Shown here in pieces: positions 9,418 to 21,513 of a stretch of 64,000 nt of DNA. A model generated the notes under the pieces. The model was not told where the DNA came from. It did no database searches and was given only the letters and a program-made list of their open reading frames with translations. The position numbers and the translations under genes are program-made. The first letter of the stretch is position 1. The number at the start of each line of letters is the position of its first letter. Location: contig JARKOC010000058.1 of the NCBI GenBank assembly GCA_029975915.1, positions 62,001-126,000 of the forward strand, written 5' to 3'. This DNA is from Bryobacteraceae bacterium. Lineage in GTDB: Bacteria; Acidobacteriota; Terriglobia; Bryobacterales; Bryobacteraceae.

Positions 9418-9965
9418 GTGATCAGGGTGTAAGTGGCCAGTTTGGTATAGATGGACCCGCCAGGGCGAAGCTCGCTCTTGTACAGGTGGAACTCAGTGGA
9501 TTGAAACTCGCCGAACCGGTCATCAGGGAGTTCGGCGATTGCGCGCTTGAGTTCGAACAAGGGCTTCGGTGTGCGGATGCGGGCCAGCGTCAAGTGGGGG
9601 CGGAAGTCGCGCCGTTCGGCGGGGATGCCGAGGGTCTCGCAGACCGTTTCGGTCTCCGCGGCCAGGGCGGCGAGTTCTGGCGGACCCTGGATGCCGGCGT
9701 AGAGCACCCTGGGCTGATGCGGATTGGGAAACCACCCAATGCCCCGGATGGCGATCTTCAGTTCGCCGGGTGGCGCCACCGCCGACAGCGCAGCCTTCAG
9801 TTCGTTCACACGCTCGTCGGGCCATTCGCCGACGAACTTCGTTGTGACATGCAAGTTGCCCAGCGGGCTCCAGGCGATCTCCGCCTTGGGCTTCAGGTGT
9901 TCGAGGAGAAGCTCGAGGTTGCGCCGGATCTGCCAGGGAACGTCGAGGCCGATGAAAAGTCTCAT
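9414..9965 (-). CDS. thpR: RNA 2',3'-cyclic phosphodiesterase ThpR (LigT-like)
   Basis: 183 aa of the 2H phosphoesterase superfamily. The two HxTx motifs are His39-Val-Thr41 (NLHVTTKF) and His124-Leu-Thr126 (RPHLTLAR), with the usual N-terminal MRLFIGLDVP. The family opens 2',3'-cyclic phosphates and was first described as a 2'-5' RNA ligase. It is the first gene of the thpR-plsY-gpsA operon. Its start is 34 bp from the start of the divergent DNA glycosylase gene. Confidence 0.93.
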   Translation of the reverse strand: MRLFIGLDVPWQIRRNLELLLEHLKPKAEIAWSPLGNLHVTTKFVGEWPDERVNELKAALSAVAPPGELKIAIRGIGWFPNPHQPRVLYAGIQGPPELAALAAETETVCETLGIPAERRDFRPHLTLARIRTPKPLFELKRAIAELPDDRFGEFQSTEFHLYKSELRPGGSIYTKLATYTLIT

Positions 9966-9999
9966 GCGCGAGTGCTACTCTCACATAGCGTAACCCGAC

Positions 10000-10494
10000 A
10001 TGAAAGGACGAGTCCTGCCCAGGAATTTCTACGCGCGCCCCACCGTCGAAGTGGCGCGCGGGCTGCTGGGCTGTACGCTCGAATTCAACGGCCGCCGCGG
10101 ACGGATCGTCGAGGTGGAAGCATACCTGCCGGAGGGTGACGAGGCGGCCCACGCCTGGCGTGGCCGGACGGCAAGGACAGAGGTGCTGTTCGGCGACCCG
10201 GGCCACGCCTACGTTTTCCTCTGTTACGGCATCCATTGTTGCCTCAACGTCGTGGCGGAACCACGCGGGATCCCTGGTTGCGTTCTCATCCGTTCGGTAG
10301 ACGGACTCGGCGACGGTCCAGGCAAGCTCACCAAGGCAGCCGGCATTACCTTGGCGGAGAATGGGTGCGACTTCACCCATGGGCCACTTTCGATCTGCGC
10401 AGGCCAGCCCCCAGCGGGCATCGACGTGACGCGCCGCATCGGCATCCGGCGCAGCCCGGATCTGCTGCTTCGATTCGTGGCGCGGCAGGCGTGA
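10000..10494 (+). CDS. DNA-3-methyladenine glycosylase (AAG/Mpg family)
   Basis: 164 aa. Family signatures are the early FYARPTVEVARGLLG, the catalytic-Glu region IVEVEAYLPEGDEAAHAWRG, YVFLCYGIHCCLNVV, and GPGKLTKAAGI. It excises alkylated purines in base excision repair. It is shorter than the usual 180-200 aa, mainly because the stretch between VLIRS and GPGKL is trimmed, and the C-terminus is compact. TGCTACTCT at 9973-9981 may be an extended -10. It converges with the Lon-like gene, with 6 bp between stops. Confidence 0.9.
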   Translation: MKGRVLPRNFYARPTVEVARGLLGCTLEFNGRRGRIVEVEAYLPEGDEAAHAWRGRTARTEVLFGDPGHAYVFLCYGIHCCLNVVAEPRGIPGCVLIRSVDGLGDGPGKLTKAAGITLAENGCDFTHGPLSICAGQPPAGIDVTRRIGIRRSPDLLLRFVARQA

Positions 10495-10500
10495 CCGGAA

Positions 10501-12906
10501 CTACGTTGCCGGCTCTCCGCCAGTTGCTTTTTCGGGTTTCATGAGCGCCGAGAACCCGGCGAGGCATTTCGCGACGAGTTGATGGACTGATCCATCCTCC
10601 GCCGGTGAGCCCGGATGAACGCCGGTGAGCAATTCGAGGGCCTCGTCAACAGTCGCCGCCGCATAAATGTGGAAATTGCCATCCTCGACTGCGGCGATCA
10701 CGTCATCACGGAGTGTGAGGTTCGCCACGTTGGTCGCCGGAATCATGACGCCTTGCGTGCCGGTCAAGCCCTTGGCCTTACAGAGATCAAAGAATCCTTC
10801 GATCTTCTGCGTCGCGCCGCCGATTGGCTGGATCTGCCCATGCTGATTGACCGACCCGGTGACGGCGATCTCCTGGCGCAAGGCAACGCCCGACAGCGAA
10901 GACAACAGGACAAGCAATTCGGCCAATGAGGCGCTATCGCCGTCCACCATGCTGTATGTTTGTTCGAAGACCAGACTTGCCGACAAACTCAGCGGCCCGG
11001 CCGCTCCGTATTGGCGCAGGAGATATCCGCTGAGGATCAGTACGCCCTTGCCATGGATTGGGCCGCTCAACTCGACCTCGCGCTCGATACTCACCACGCC
11101 CGACCTTCCAGGTCCTGTCGCGGCGGTAATTCGCGCCGGATGGCCGAAGGCGTAGTCGCCCATCGAGATTACGGTCAGGCCATTCAAACGGCCCACCGCC
11201 ATCCCCTCTGTCTCAAGGATGATCGTCCCCTCGGCCATCATCTGCTGTACGCGTTCCTCGGCCAGGTTCTGCCGGAAACGCCTGGCTTCCTCGGCCGCCT
11301 TCACATCGGCAGACGTAACCGCTCCATTGCCGTTGCGCTTGGCTCGATGGGCCGCTTCATGGACCAGATCGGCGATCTCTCCGAAACGCGTCGTCAACCA
11401 CTGCTGGTCATCCGCAAGACGTGTCCCGAACTCAATCACTCGGGCGACGGCGCCCGGGTCGAACGGCATCAACCCGCCGTCTCGCGCAATGCCTCCAACA
11501 AAGAGCGCATAGCTCTGCTCGGACTCCGCCGTGCGGCGCATTCTCGACGCGAACTCCGCCTTTACCTTGAACAGCTTCTGGAAATCCTCGTCATAAGCGG
11601 CCAAGAGATAGTACAGATGCGAACTGCCAACTAGAACCACCTTCACATCCAGCGGAACCGGCATCGGGTCGAGCGTCACCGTACTGACCAGACTCAACTG
11701 TGTGCCAAGTTCTTCCACGTCAAGTTCACGCGACTTCAGCGCGCGCTTCAGAGCCTCCCACGCATACGGGTTCATCAGGCACTCGCGGGCTGGTATCAGA
11801 AGGTATCCGCCATTGGCGCGGTGCAATGCGCCGGCTTTGATCATCGTGTGATTGGTCTTGACGTCGCCCAGCATCGCCTGGTGTTCGATCCGGCCGATCA
11901 GGTTGTAATAAGTCGGATTCGTCTCCACCACCACAGGCGCGCCCTTCGTGTTCGAGTGATCCACCAGCACGTTCACCGCATAGCGAATCATCGGGTTGTC
12001 CTGATTTGACTTCATCAGGGCCAGGATTGGATTTTGTGCCGTCTCCTCGTCTTTGCCCTTGATGAAAGTCTCGGCGTTTTCGACGACGTCCTGCTCCAGC
12101 CGGCTCAGGAAGTTCAATACGCCGTCCATCCCCTGGTACTTGGCTTTTGTGTCGTCCACCAGGTGCCGGACCGCCCAGGCCGCAGTCCGCGTGTCCAAAT
12201 CCCGCAACTTTTCACGGGCCGACTTCTCGGCTTCGCGCGCGGCGCGGATCTTGATTTCAATTGTCTTCTGGATCTTCTCGCGCGCAATCCCGATCTTCTC
12301 CTTCTCTTCTTTTGGAAGTTGATTGAAGACCGCTTCGGGCATGAGCACGCCGCTGATCGCCGGTGCAAGCACCATACCGGATTCGCCTTTCAGTAACTTG
12401 AATCCGGCTTCGGTCACCAGTTTTTCCATCTCCTCAAAGATCGTCTTGCGGGCCGTGTCGACGTCAGCGACGATCGCGTCCCGGCGCTCTGCGTATTCCG
12501 GGGCTTCGAATGCCTTGGGGATGGCCGAGGTCAACTCGGACACCAGTGCCTCGACGTCCTTACGCAACTCGCAGCCGCGCCCCGGCGGGAGTTGGAGCGG
12601 CACAGGGCAACGGCCGTCCTGGAAATTGTGGACAAAGCAAAGGTCCTGCGGCCGGGCCTGCTCGGCCGCCCGCTTCTCTAGGTACTCGCGAATCAGAGTC
12701 GTGCGGCCCGACCCGGGTTGCCCTAGCGCGAAAAGGTGAAACCCTTGGCTGGTGATGTCCAGGCCAAACTCCAGCGCAGCGACCGCGCGCGGCTGGCCGA
12801 TCACCTCTCCGAGCGGAGGCAGTTCGGCGGTCGTTTCGAACTTGAATGAATCAGGATCGCACCGGCGGTGAAGCTGGCCGGGTTTGAGTTCAATCGGGAG
12901 AGCCAT
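10501..12906 (-). CDS. Lon-like ATP-dependent protease (AAA+ domain with C-terminal Lon protease domain)
   Basis: 801 aa. It lacks the classical Lon N-domain and starts with an AAA+ region, Walker A GQPGSGRTTLI at about residues 57-67. A long charged helical insertion spans about residues 150-270. The C-terminal Lon protease domain has the catalytic dyad Ser658 (GDSASLAEL) and Lys701 (GATQKIEGF), 43 residues apart as in Lon of E. coli. This architecture is the LonB/LonC-like group often annotated as AAA family ATPase. It is likely a cytosolic protein-quality-control protease. TATCAT at 12930-12935 on this strand may be its -10, with GAGG before the ATG. Confidence 0.92.
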   Translation of the reverse strand: MALPIELKPGQLHRRCDPDSFKFETTAELPPLGEVIGQPRAVAALEFGLDITSQGFHLFALGQPGSGRTTLIREYLEKRAAEQARPQDLCFVHNFQDGRCPVPLQLPPGRGCELRKDVEALVSELTSAIPKAFEAPEYAERRDAIVADVDTARKTIFEEMEKLVTEAGFKLLKGESGMVLAPAISGVLMPEAVFNQLPKEEKEKIGIAREKIQKTIEIKIRAAREAEKSAREKLRDLDTRTAAWAVRHLVDDTKAKYQGMDGVLNFLSRLEQDVVENAETFIKGKDEETAQNPILALMKSNQDNPMIRYAVNVLVDHSNTKGAPVVVETNPTYYNLIGRIEHQAMLGDVKTNHTMIKAGALHRANGGYLLIPARECLMNPYAWEALKRALKSRELDVEELGTQLSLVSTVTLDPMPVPLDVKVVLVGSSHLYYLLAAYDEDFQKLFKVKAEFASRMRRTAESEQSYALFVGGIARDGGLMPFDPGAVARVIEFGTRLADDQQWLTTRFGEIADLVHEAAHRAKRNGNGAVTSADVKAAEEARRFRQNLAEERVQQMMAEGTIILETEGMAVGRLNGLTVISMGDYAFGHPARITAATGPGRSGVVSIEREVELSGPIHGKGVLILSGYLLRQYGAAGPLSLSASLVFEQTYSMVDGDSASLAELLVLLSSLSGVALRQEIAVTGSVNQHGQIQPIGGATQKIEGFFDLCKAKGLTGTQGVMIPATNVANLTLRDDVIAAVEDGNFHIYAAATVDEALELLTGVHPGSPAEDGSVHQLVAKCLAGFSALMKPEKATGGEPAT

Positions 12907-12961
12907 GAGCTGGTTGAATCCTCGCGCCCATGATACTCCGGACCGGTCCGCCGCGATTGGA

Positions 12962-13624
12962 CTAAATCAAGCCATGGCTTTCGAGCAGAGTTTGGTCGCC
13001 GAGCAAGTCCGGTAGCGGTCCGTCGGCCCTGATGCGGCCCTGGTCAAGGATGATCAGCCGGTTGCACGTCCGGCGGAGAAATAGCAAGTCGTGCGATGCC
13101 ACCAGCCGGGTGGCCGGATTCGATTTCAAGGTCTCCGCGAACAGCCGAGCCGAACGGGGATCGAGTTCGGCCGTCGGCTCGTCGAGGAGGAGGAGTTGGG
13201 GAGACCGCACCAGCGCCAGCGCCAGGGCCGCGCGTTTGCGCTGGCCGAGGCTGAGCTCACTAGCCGGCGTCTGGGCGAGCGTGTCCATCTCGAACTCGCT
13301 GAGGGCGTCCAGAGCTGCGACTCGGGCGTGCCTGCGGTCCTGCCCCGCGCAGAGCAGAGGCAGCATCAGGTCGTCGAGCAGCGTGGGCATGAAGAGCTGG
13401 TCTTCGGGGTTTTGGAACACGGCGGCGGTGGCCTCAGGTTTTTCGATGCGGCCTTTTCCACGATGCAGTCCGAGGATGCACCACAGCAGTGTGGACTTGC
13501 CTGCTCCATTGGGTCCAGCAAGCCCGGCGCACTCTCCCTCCGCCAGCGAAAAACTGACGCCGTCGAGCACCAGGCGGCCACCGCGCGCCAGGCTGAGCCC
13601 CGTGACTTCGAGTACCGGCTTCAT
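12962..13624 (-). CDS. ECF-type ABC transporter ATP-binding protein (A component)
   Basis: 220 aa from ATG 13624, which overlaps the stop of the T-component gene by 4 nt. Walker A is GPNGAGKSTLL, the Q-loop AVFQNPEDQLF is typical of CbiO/EcfA ATPases, the signature is LSLGQRKRAALA, Walker B is LLLLDEPTAELD, and the switch His is ASHD. It energises the ECF transporter made with the T and S proteins from the upstream genes. Only one A protein is encoded, so a homodimer is expected. Confidence 0.93.
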   Translation of the reverse strand: MKPVLEVTGLSLARGGRLVLDGVSFSLAEGECAGLAGPNGAGKSTLLWCILGLHRGKGRIEKPEATAAVFQNPEDQLFMPTLLDDLMLPLLCAGQDRRHARVAALDALSEFEMDTLAQTPASELSLGQRKRAALALALVRSPQLLLLDEPTAELDPRSARLFAETLKSNPATRLVASHDLLFLRRTCNRLIILDQGRIRADGPLPDLLGDQTLLESHGLI

Positions 13625-14049
13625 TGGGCGATTCCCGAGGCGGCCAGCGACGCATAGACACGCTCTGCGCGGGTCAGCGATCGTTTCAGAATCCCGGATA
13701 ATGCACGGCCGAGTGAACGGGTGGCTGCAATCCGGCCCCCGAAACCCAGAGGAGCGGCCGCTGACAACCGCCAGACCCTCAACGCTCGCATCGTTTCCTC
13801 GCCGATGGCGTGGAAGAAGTGGCTGGTCAACAAAACAAACAATGCGGCGGGAAACCACTTCGATCCCGGCCGGACCCTGGCCGCCGCCCGTGCCGGGTGC
13901 ATGAAACTCGATGCCAGGACGGCCACCACGGCCACGGTGATGCTTTGAGCGGCTAGCCAGGTGATGCGGCCACTCTTCCAATATTCCAGGCCGGCCAGCG
14001 CCGCGGCAAACCACACCGCGCCAAGCAGAGCAGCCAGCCGGTAACTCAC
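13621..14049 (-). CDS. ECF transporter T component (CbiQ-like transmembrane protein), short
   Basis: 142 aa from a GTG start at 14049 that overlaps the methyltransferase stop. There are three to four hydrophobic segments, then an amphipathic C-terminal part RSLTRAERVYASLAASGIAQ. This matches the coupling helix of CbiQ/EcfT proteins, which grips the ATPases with its Ala-Arg-Gly-like motifs. At 142 aa it is much shorter than typical EcfT (230-270 aa), so it is a reduced version. Assignment rests on the coupling-helix pattern and its position between the S and A genes. Confidence 0.75.
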   Translation of the reverse strand: MSYRLAALLGAVWFAAALAGLEYWKSGRITWLAAQSITVAVVAVLASSFMHPARAAARVRPGSKWFPAALFVLLTSHFFHAIGEETMRALRVWRLSAAAPLGFGGRIAATRSLGRALSGILKRSLTRAERVYASLAASGIAQ

Positions 14050-14633
14050 CTGAGTGCTCCCGCCAGGACGAAATAGGACTCGGGGCCTTCCTCCGCCGCG
14101 AGCACCGTCGCGCCTATGGCGCTCAGCATCCTGCCCACTTCGGAGGCGGGCGGCAGGTGGTCATCGCCGACGGCGCCGCCGATCGTACTGTGAAGTTCAT
14201 TCAGGGCCGTGCTGTTCATCATGTGGCCGATCGCCAGACGGCCGGATGGCGCCACGCAATGCATCAGTGCCGCTAGCGCGGCATCCACGGGCCGTGCATG
14301 AGGCAACGCGTTGAAGCATAGCACGGCGTCAAACGCGCCGGGCTGGAACGGCGGGCAGAGAAGGTCGCCGCAAATATATCCCTGTGGCGCGCCACCGCAT
14401 TTCCGGCGCGCAGCGGCAAGCATCTGTTCGGCGAAGTCGAATTCCACAGCTCGGCAGCCGCGGCGGCGCAATCCTTCGGCGAGGATGCCGGTCCCGGCTC
14501 CTGCATCGAGAACCAGGGCGCCGGGCAGCAAGCCGATACGATTGAGAAACTCTTCCACCCTCGCCGGAGCGTCGGGAGGCCCGGGGAGCGAATCCCATGC
14601 CGCGGCAAGCTGGTTAAAATACTCCCGTTTCAA
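14046..14633 (-). CDS. Class I SAM-dependent methyltransferase in the ECF operon
   Basis: 195 aa. Motif I is LVLDAGAGTGILAEGL, followed by an acidic residue at the end of the second strand (VEFDFAEQMLAAAR) and motif IV DAVLCFNALPH. The N-terminus YFNQLAAAWD is common in small-molecule methyltransferases. It lies inside a transporter operon with 4-nt overlaps on both sides, so it is probably made together with the transporter and acts on the imported compound or its precursor. Resemblance to BioC-type enzymes is only general. Confidence 0.85.
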   Translation of the reverse strand: MKREYFNQLAAAWDSLPGPPDAPARVEEFLNRIGLLPGALVLDAGAGTGILAEGLRRRGCRAVEFDFAEQMLAAARRKCGGAPQGYICGDLLCPPFQPGAFDAVLCFNALPHARPVDAALAALMHCVAPSGRLAIGHMMNSTALNELHSTIGGAVGDDHLPPASEVGRMLSAIGATVLAAEEGPESYFVLAGALR

Positions 14634-15163
14634 TCGTCACCTCCAGGACCAAACAGGGGCCCGCCCCGACGGCGCGCCCACAGTGCGGCTGCGGGCGCCA
14701 CGGCCAGCATCAGCGCCACCCCTGGCAACCCCTGAACCAGCATAGCGGCGGAGGCGAAGGCGGCGGGAAGATCGAAAGCCGTGGCGAGAATGTAGGACAA
14801 CCCGAAACCCGCCAGCTTGCTCGCAGTCACGGCGGCGACCAGGGCGCTCCAAAGAGACCCGCGCCCCTGGCGGTAAATCACCGCCGCAAGGCCGGCGGCA
14901 ACGGCCGCCTCCACCGAAAGAAACGCGGCGACCGGCGGATACAGCGGGGGCATCCCGGTCAGCAGCGACGAAACCCATGGAATCAGCGCGGCAGTTGCGG
15001 TCGCCCAGCCGGGCGAAACCAGGAATCCGAGGACCAGCAACGGTTGGAGCAGCGGCAAGAACCGGCTGCCCAGGCCGACAGCGTGAAACGCCATGGGCAA
15101 CACCAGAGCCAAGGCGCCCATTGTGGCGCTCAAGACGGCATTGCGAAGAGTCGTCCTCGTCAT
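14630..15163 (-). CDS. ECF transporter S component (substrate-binding membrane protein)
   Basis: 177 aa with about six hydrophobic segments and very few charged residues, the layout of ECF S components. Size and position fit, as it is followed by methyltransferase, T and A genes. It lacks the N-terminal Met-His-Ile signature of the nickel/cobalt CbiM/NikM proteins, and I recognise no vitamin-specific motif, so the substrate stays open. Its ATG shares one base with the stop of the TonB receptor gene (TAATG), so the two are coupled. Confidence 0.75.
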   Translation of the reverse strand: MTRTTLRNAVLSATMGALALVLPMAFHAVGLGSRFLPLLQPLLVLGFLVSPGWATATAALIPWVSSLLTGMPPLYPPVAAFLSVEAAVAAGLAAVIYRQGRGSLWSALVAAVTASKLAGFGLSYILATAFDLPAAFASAAMLVQGLPGVALMLAVAPAAALWARRRGGPLFGPGGDD

Positions 15164-16989
15164 TAGAAGTTGATCATCAGGCCGGCCGAGGCATTCGCGC
15201 CCGGCATCGGGTAACCGGCGAGTACCTCGTATCGCTTGTTCAACACGTTGCCGGCCGTGCAGAAAACCATCCAGCCTTCGCGCACCGGCATCGACACCCG
15301 TGCCGAAAGGTCCGTGTACCCGCCGAGACGCGCCGTCTTGGCCGTGTTTGCGAAGCGCTGTCCTAACGTCATCGACGACAGGCTGAATGTGGCGCGCCGG
15401 ATCATGATGTCGAGTCCAAAGTTCAGTTTTTGCGCGGGCACGAGCGGCAGCAGATTGGTGGACCGCAGGTAGGCATAACCGCCGTGAAACTGCATGCGGC
15501 GCGAGGGGCTCCAGCGGGCCGTCGATTCAAAGCCCCGGTTCAGCGCTGCGCCCGTATTGCGGAGTTGAAGGTTGGGGTACCGGCCGACGGTGGCGATTTG
15601 GTCGCGAAGATCAGCGTAAAAACCAGTAGCCGTCAAAGCCAGCGATCGTGCCGGGTGGGCGCTCAGCGTCGCCTGGTAATTCAACATCGATTCAGGCTGG
15701 AGCTTCGGGTTGGGGGCGGGGAATAAATACAACTCGCGGATCGTCGGGTTCCGGAACCCGCGCGCCAAGCCCACGGTGAGTGCGTAACCTTCGGCGATCC
15801 GGTACGTGGCGGCGGCTTCGGGCACCTGCATCGCGCCGTAGAGAGAGTTGCCGTGCTGGCGGTAGCCGGCTTGAAGGATCCATCGCGAACCGGCCGCATA
15901 CTTCAGGCGGGCGAATCCGGCCCCTTCGTGCAAGTGGTGGCCGCCATACTCAAGCAGGCTTCTGACATTACGCGCCTTGCCGCCGTATCGCTGGAAGTCG
16001 CCCCCGGCGTCCACTTGCAGGCGCGGGCTCAGGAAAAAGGACTCCACCGCGCGGACCCCGTTGGTCGCATCGGTTGAGCGGAAGCCGTCCGTGATGAAAT
16101 GCCGGCCGAAGTTGCCGAACACCCGGATGGACCCGGACATCCGCGCATAGCCGTTATCCAAATGCAGGCCGTACCCGCCGCGGGCCACGCGCGCGTAGCT
16201 GTTGTGCAGCGGCGCGTAATACGGTCCTGGGTCCTCGACATGGAAGAACCCGAAGCGTCCTTGAATGGAAGATCTCCAATGTGATCCGATGTCCCGGCCA
16301 ACGGCTGCCGAAGCGTCCTGATCGCGGAACCGCGAACTGGGCCGGTCGCCCGAGGTCGCGCTGACCCCGCCCGAAAGTTGGTAGAACCAGCTTTTGTACG
16401 CGCCTCCATGCGTCAGCTTGTTCTGCGTCGTCCAGAACGAACCGAAGCTTGTGCGCAGCGACGTATGAGAACCGGGCGACGGCCGTGTTGGTTCGATCTC
16501 CACCGCCCCGCCCATGGCATTGCTCCCGTATAGGACGGACGCCGGACCTTGTGTGACGCGGACTTTTGAAGCGTCGCTGAAATCATAAAAATCTGGCAAT
16601 GGGTGCCCCATCAAACCCTGGAAGTCGGGACGGCCGTCGACCACCACCAAGACCCCCGTGTTCGGCTGGCCGCCGACACCCCGCACCGTGATGCCTCCCG
16701 TCCCGTTGGTCGATATCCCATAGCCCATCACGCCTCGTCGTGTCACGAACGCCCCCGGGACCAGTTTCTCCACTGCGTCAAGTACGGTGCGGGCGCCGGT
16801 CATGTCCATCTGAACCCGGCCTGCTTCAACTGGTTCAATCCCATCTGCCGGCCGCTTCACGACAACATCCACCGATGTGTAAACGACTGGCAATTCCACA
16901 GGTCTACTACCTGATGCTGTCTTTCTGCCGCCGTCAGGCGCCCCTGGGAGGCAACTGGCGAAGAGCAGGATCAGGATCAGGGCGTTCAT
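15163..16989 (-). CDS. TonB-dependent outer-membrane receptor
   Basis: 608 aa with a signal peptide (residues 1-16) and no clear TonB-box consensus. The plug domain covers about residues 60-170 (RTVLDAVEKLVPGAF, GGITVRGVGGQPNTGVLVVVDGRP, VRVTQGPASVLYGSNAMGGAVEI), followed by a 22-strand-type barrel ending in the typical terminal Phe (ASAGLMINF). It imports a scarce ligand across the outer membrane; the ECF proteins downstream would take it across the inner membrane. BtuB-like cobalamin use is possible, but I see no cobalamin riboswitch in the short leader. Confidence 0.93.
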   Translation of the reverse strand: MNALILILLFASCLPGAPDGGRKTASGSRPVELPVVYTSVDVVVKRPADGIEPVEAGRVQMDMTGARTVLDAVEKLVPGAFVTRRGVMGYGISTNGTGGITVRGVGGQPNTGVLVVVDGRPDFQGLMGHPLPDFYDFSDASKVRVTQGPASVLYGSNAMGGAVEIEPTRPSPGSHTSLRTSFGSFWTTQNKLTHGGAYKSWFYQLSGGVSATSGDRPSSRFRDQDASAAVGRDIGSHWRSSIQGRFGFFHVEDPGPYYAPLHNSYARVARGGYGLHLDNGYARMSGSIRVFGNFGRHFITDGFRSTDATNGVRAVESFFLSPRLQVDAGGDFQRYGGKARNVRSLLEYGGHHLHEGAGFARLKYAAGSRWILQAGYRQHGNSLYGAMQVPEAAATYRIAEGYALTVGLARGFRNPTIRELYLFPAPNPKLQPESMLNYQATLSAHPARSLALTATGFYADLRDQIATVGRYPNLQLRNTGAALNRGFESTARWSPSRRMQFHGGYAYLRSTNLLPLVPAQKLNFGLDIMIRRATFSLSSMTLGQRFANTAKTARLGGYTDLSARVSMPVREGWMVFCTAGNVLNKRYEVLAGYPMPGANASAGLMINF

Positions 16990-16998
16990 GATATCCAG

Positions 16999-17028
16999 AG
17001 CGTAGCACGACTTTTAGAAGCGTGCTAC
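16999..17028 (-). promoter_or_regulatory. Palindromic operator over the extended -10 of the TonB/ECF operon
   Basis: A perfect inverted repeat GTAGCACG-N11-CGTGCTAC spans 17002-17028. On the minus strand its proximal arm is part of TGCTACGCT (17007-16999), an extended -10 placed 9 nt before the receptor start, and its distal arm falls at the -35 position. A repressor bound here would block RNA polymerase. The 27-bp span with widely spaced half-sites resembles NikR operators in geometry, though not in exact sequence. A leader hairpin is the alternative, but most of the repeat lies upstream of the expected transcript start. Confidence 0.6.
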
Positions 17029-17136
17029 TAGACCGCAAAGTACACAATGAACAGCCGCCTTTCGCTGTCCGCTTGAACCAGCGGCACCGGCGTGAAACAA
17101 TAGATCTTGTTCCCCACAAATCAAGCAGGAGAGAGT

Positions 17137-18273
17137 GTGCCAAACACCGCCATCCTTGCCCTGGAGGACGGGACCGTCTACAGGGGGCGCGCTCACGGCG
17201 CGCGCATTGTCCGCACCGGCGAAGTCGTCTTCAATACTTCGATGACGGGCTATCAGGAAGTCTTCACCGATCCCTCTTACACCGGCCAGATCGTCGTGTT
17301 GACCAACCCTCAAGTCGGCAACTACGGAGCCACCTCAGCTGACGACGAAGCTTCGAAGGCTTGTATTGAAGGCCTCGTCGTGCGCGAGTGGGCCGAAACG
17401 CCGTCGAACTGGCGTTCGGAGGAATCCGCCGATCGCTTCCTATCACGCAACAACGTCCCTGTCATTGACGATATCGACACCCGCGGTATCGTCCTCAAGC
17501 TGCGCTCTGGCGGCGTCATGCGAGGCGCTTTGTCCACAGCCGGTCACACCGCCGAGGAATTGATCGAGATGGCGCGAAATTCACCGTCCATGGCGGGTCT
17601 CGATCTGGCGACGGGAGTCTCCACGAAGCAGCGCTACACCTGGGACCGGCCGCTTGAGCCATGCTCCCCGTCAGAGCAGATGCATCCGCCGCCGTCTCAA
17701 CGCTTCAACGTTGTCGCCTACGACTTTGGCATCAAGCACAATATCCTTCGCTGCCTGGCCTCGATCGGAGCCGCCGTCACCGTGGTGCCCGCGTCCACCA
17801 GCGCCGAGGACGTCCTGTCGCTGGATCCCGACGGCGTCTTTCTCTCAAATGGTCCCGGCGATCCTGAACCGCTGCAATTTCAAGCTCAGCAGGTCCGCAA
17901 GCTGATTGGGAAGAAACCCGTCTTCGGCATCTGCCTCGGACACCAGATCATCGGACAGGCCATCGGCGGCAAGACCTATAAGTTGAAGTTCGGCCACCGG
18001 GGCATCAATCATCCAGTATTGAACAAGCGGACCAACAAAGTAGAAATCACCGTTCAGAACCACGGCTTCTGTGTCGATCCCGATTCCCTCAAGAACACCG
18101 ACGTCGACATTACCCACTGGAACCTCAACGACGACACTGTGGAGGGCTTGCGGCATCGCAACGAACCCCTTTTCTGCGTCCAGTATCACCCCGAGGCCGC
18201 GCCCGGCCCCCACGATTCCCAATACCTGTTCGACGACTTCGCTGCCATGATGCGCGAGTTCAAGAAGTCCTAA
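17137..18273 (+). CDS. carA: Carbamoyl-phosphate synthase small (glutaminase) subunit
   Basis: 378 aa. The GTG start at 17137 is chosen because AGGAG (17127-17131) lies 5 nt upstream and the product then begins like other CarA proteins; an upstream in-frame TTG at 17107 is less likely. It has the N-terminal CarA domain (EVVFNTSMTGYQEVFTDPSY) and a class I glutamine amidotransferase domain with nucleophile Cys266 (GICLGHQ) and YHPEAAPGP supplying His and Glu. It delivers ammonia from glutamine to CarB for arginine and pyrimidine synthesis. carB follows after 21 bp. Confidence 0.97.
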   Translation: MPNTAILALEDGTVYRGRAHGARIVRTGEVVFNTSMTGYQEVFTDPSYTGQIVVLTNPQVGNYGATSADDEASKACIEGLVVREWAETPSNWRSEESADRFLSRNNVPVIDDIDTRGIVLKLRSGGVMRGALSTAGHTAEELIEMARNSPSMAGLDLATGVSTKQRYTWDRPLEPCSPSEQMHPPPSQRFNVVAYDFGIKHNILRCLASIGAAVTVVPASTSAEDVLSLDPDGVFLSNGPGDPEPLQFQAQQVRKLIGKKPVFGICLGHQIIGQAIGGKTYKLKFGHRGINHPVLNKRTNKVEITVQNHGFCVDPDSLKNTDVDITHWNLNDDTVEGLRHRNEPLFCVQYHPEAAPGPHDSQYLFDDFAAMMREFKKS

Positions 18274-18294
18274 GCCTGGAGACCCAAGACCAAG

Positions 18295-21509
<3,215 letters not shown>

Positions 21510-21513
<4 letters not shown>

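Noticed and set aside
16990..17136. Cobalamin riboswitch upstream of the TonB receptor
   Set aside because: The leader is only a few nt if the -10 at 16999-17007 is right, and the region lacks the conserved B12-box; only the palindrome stands out.
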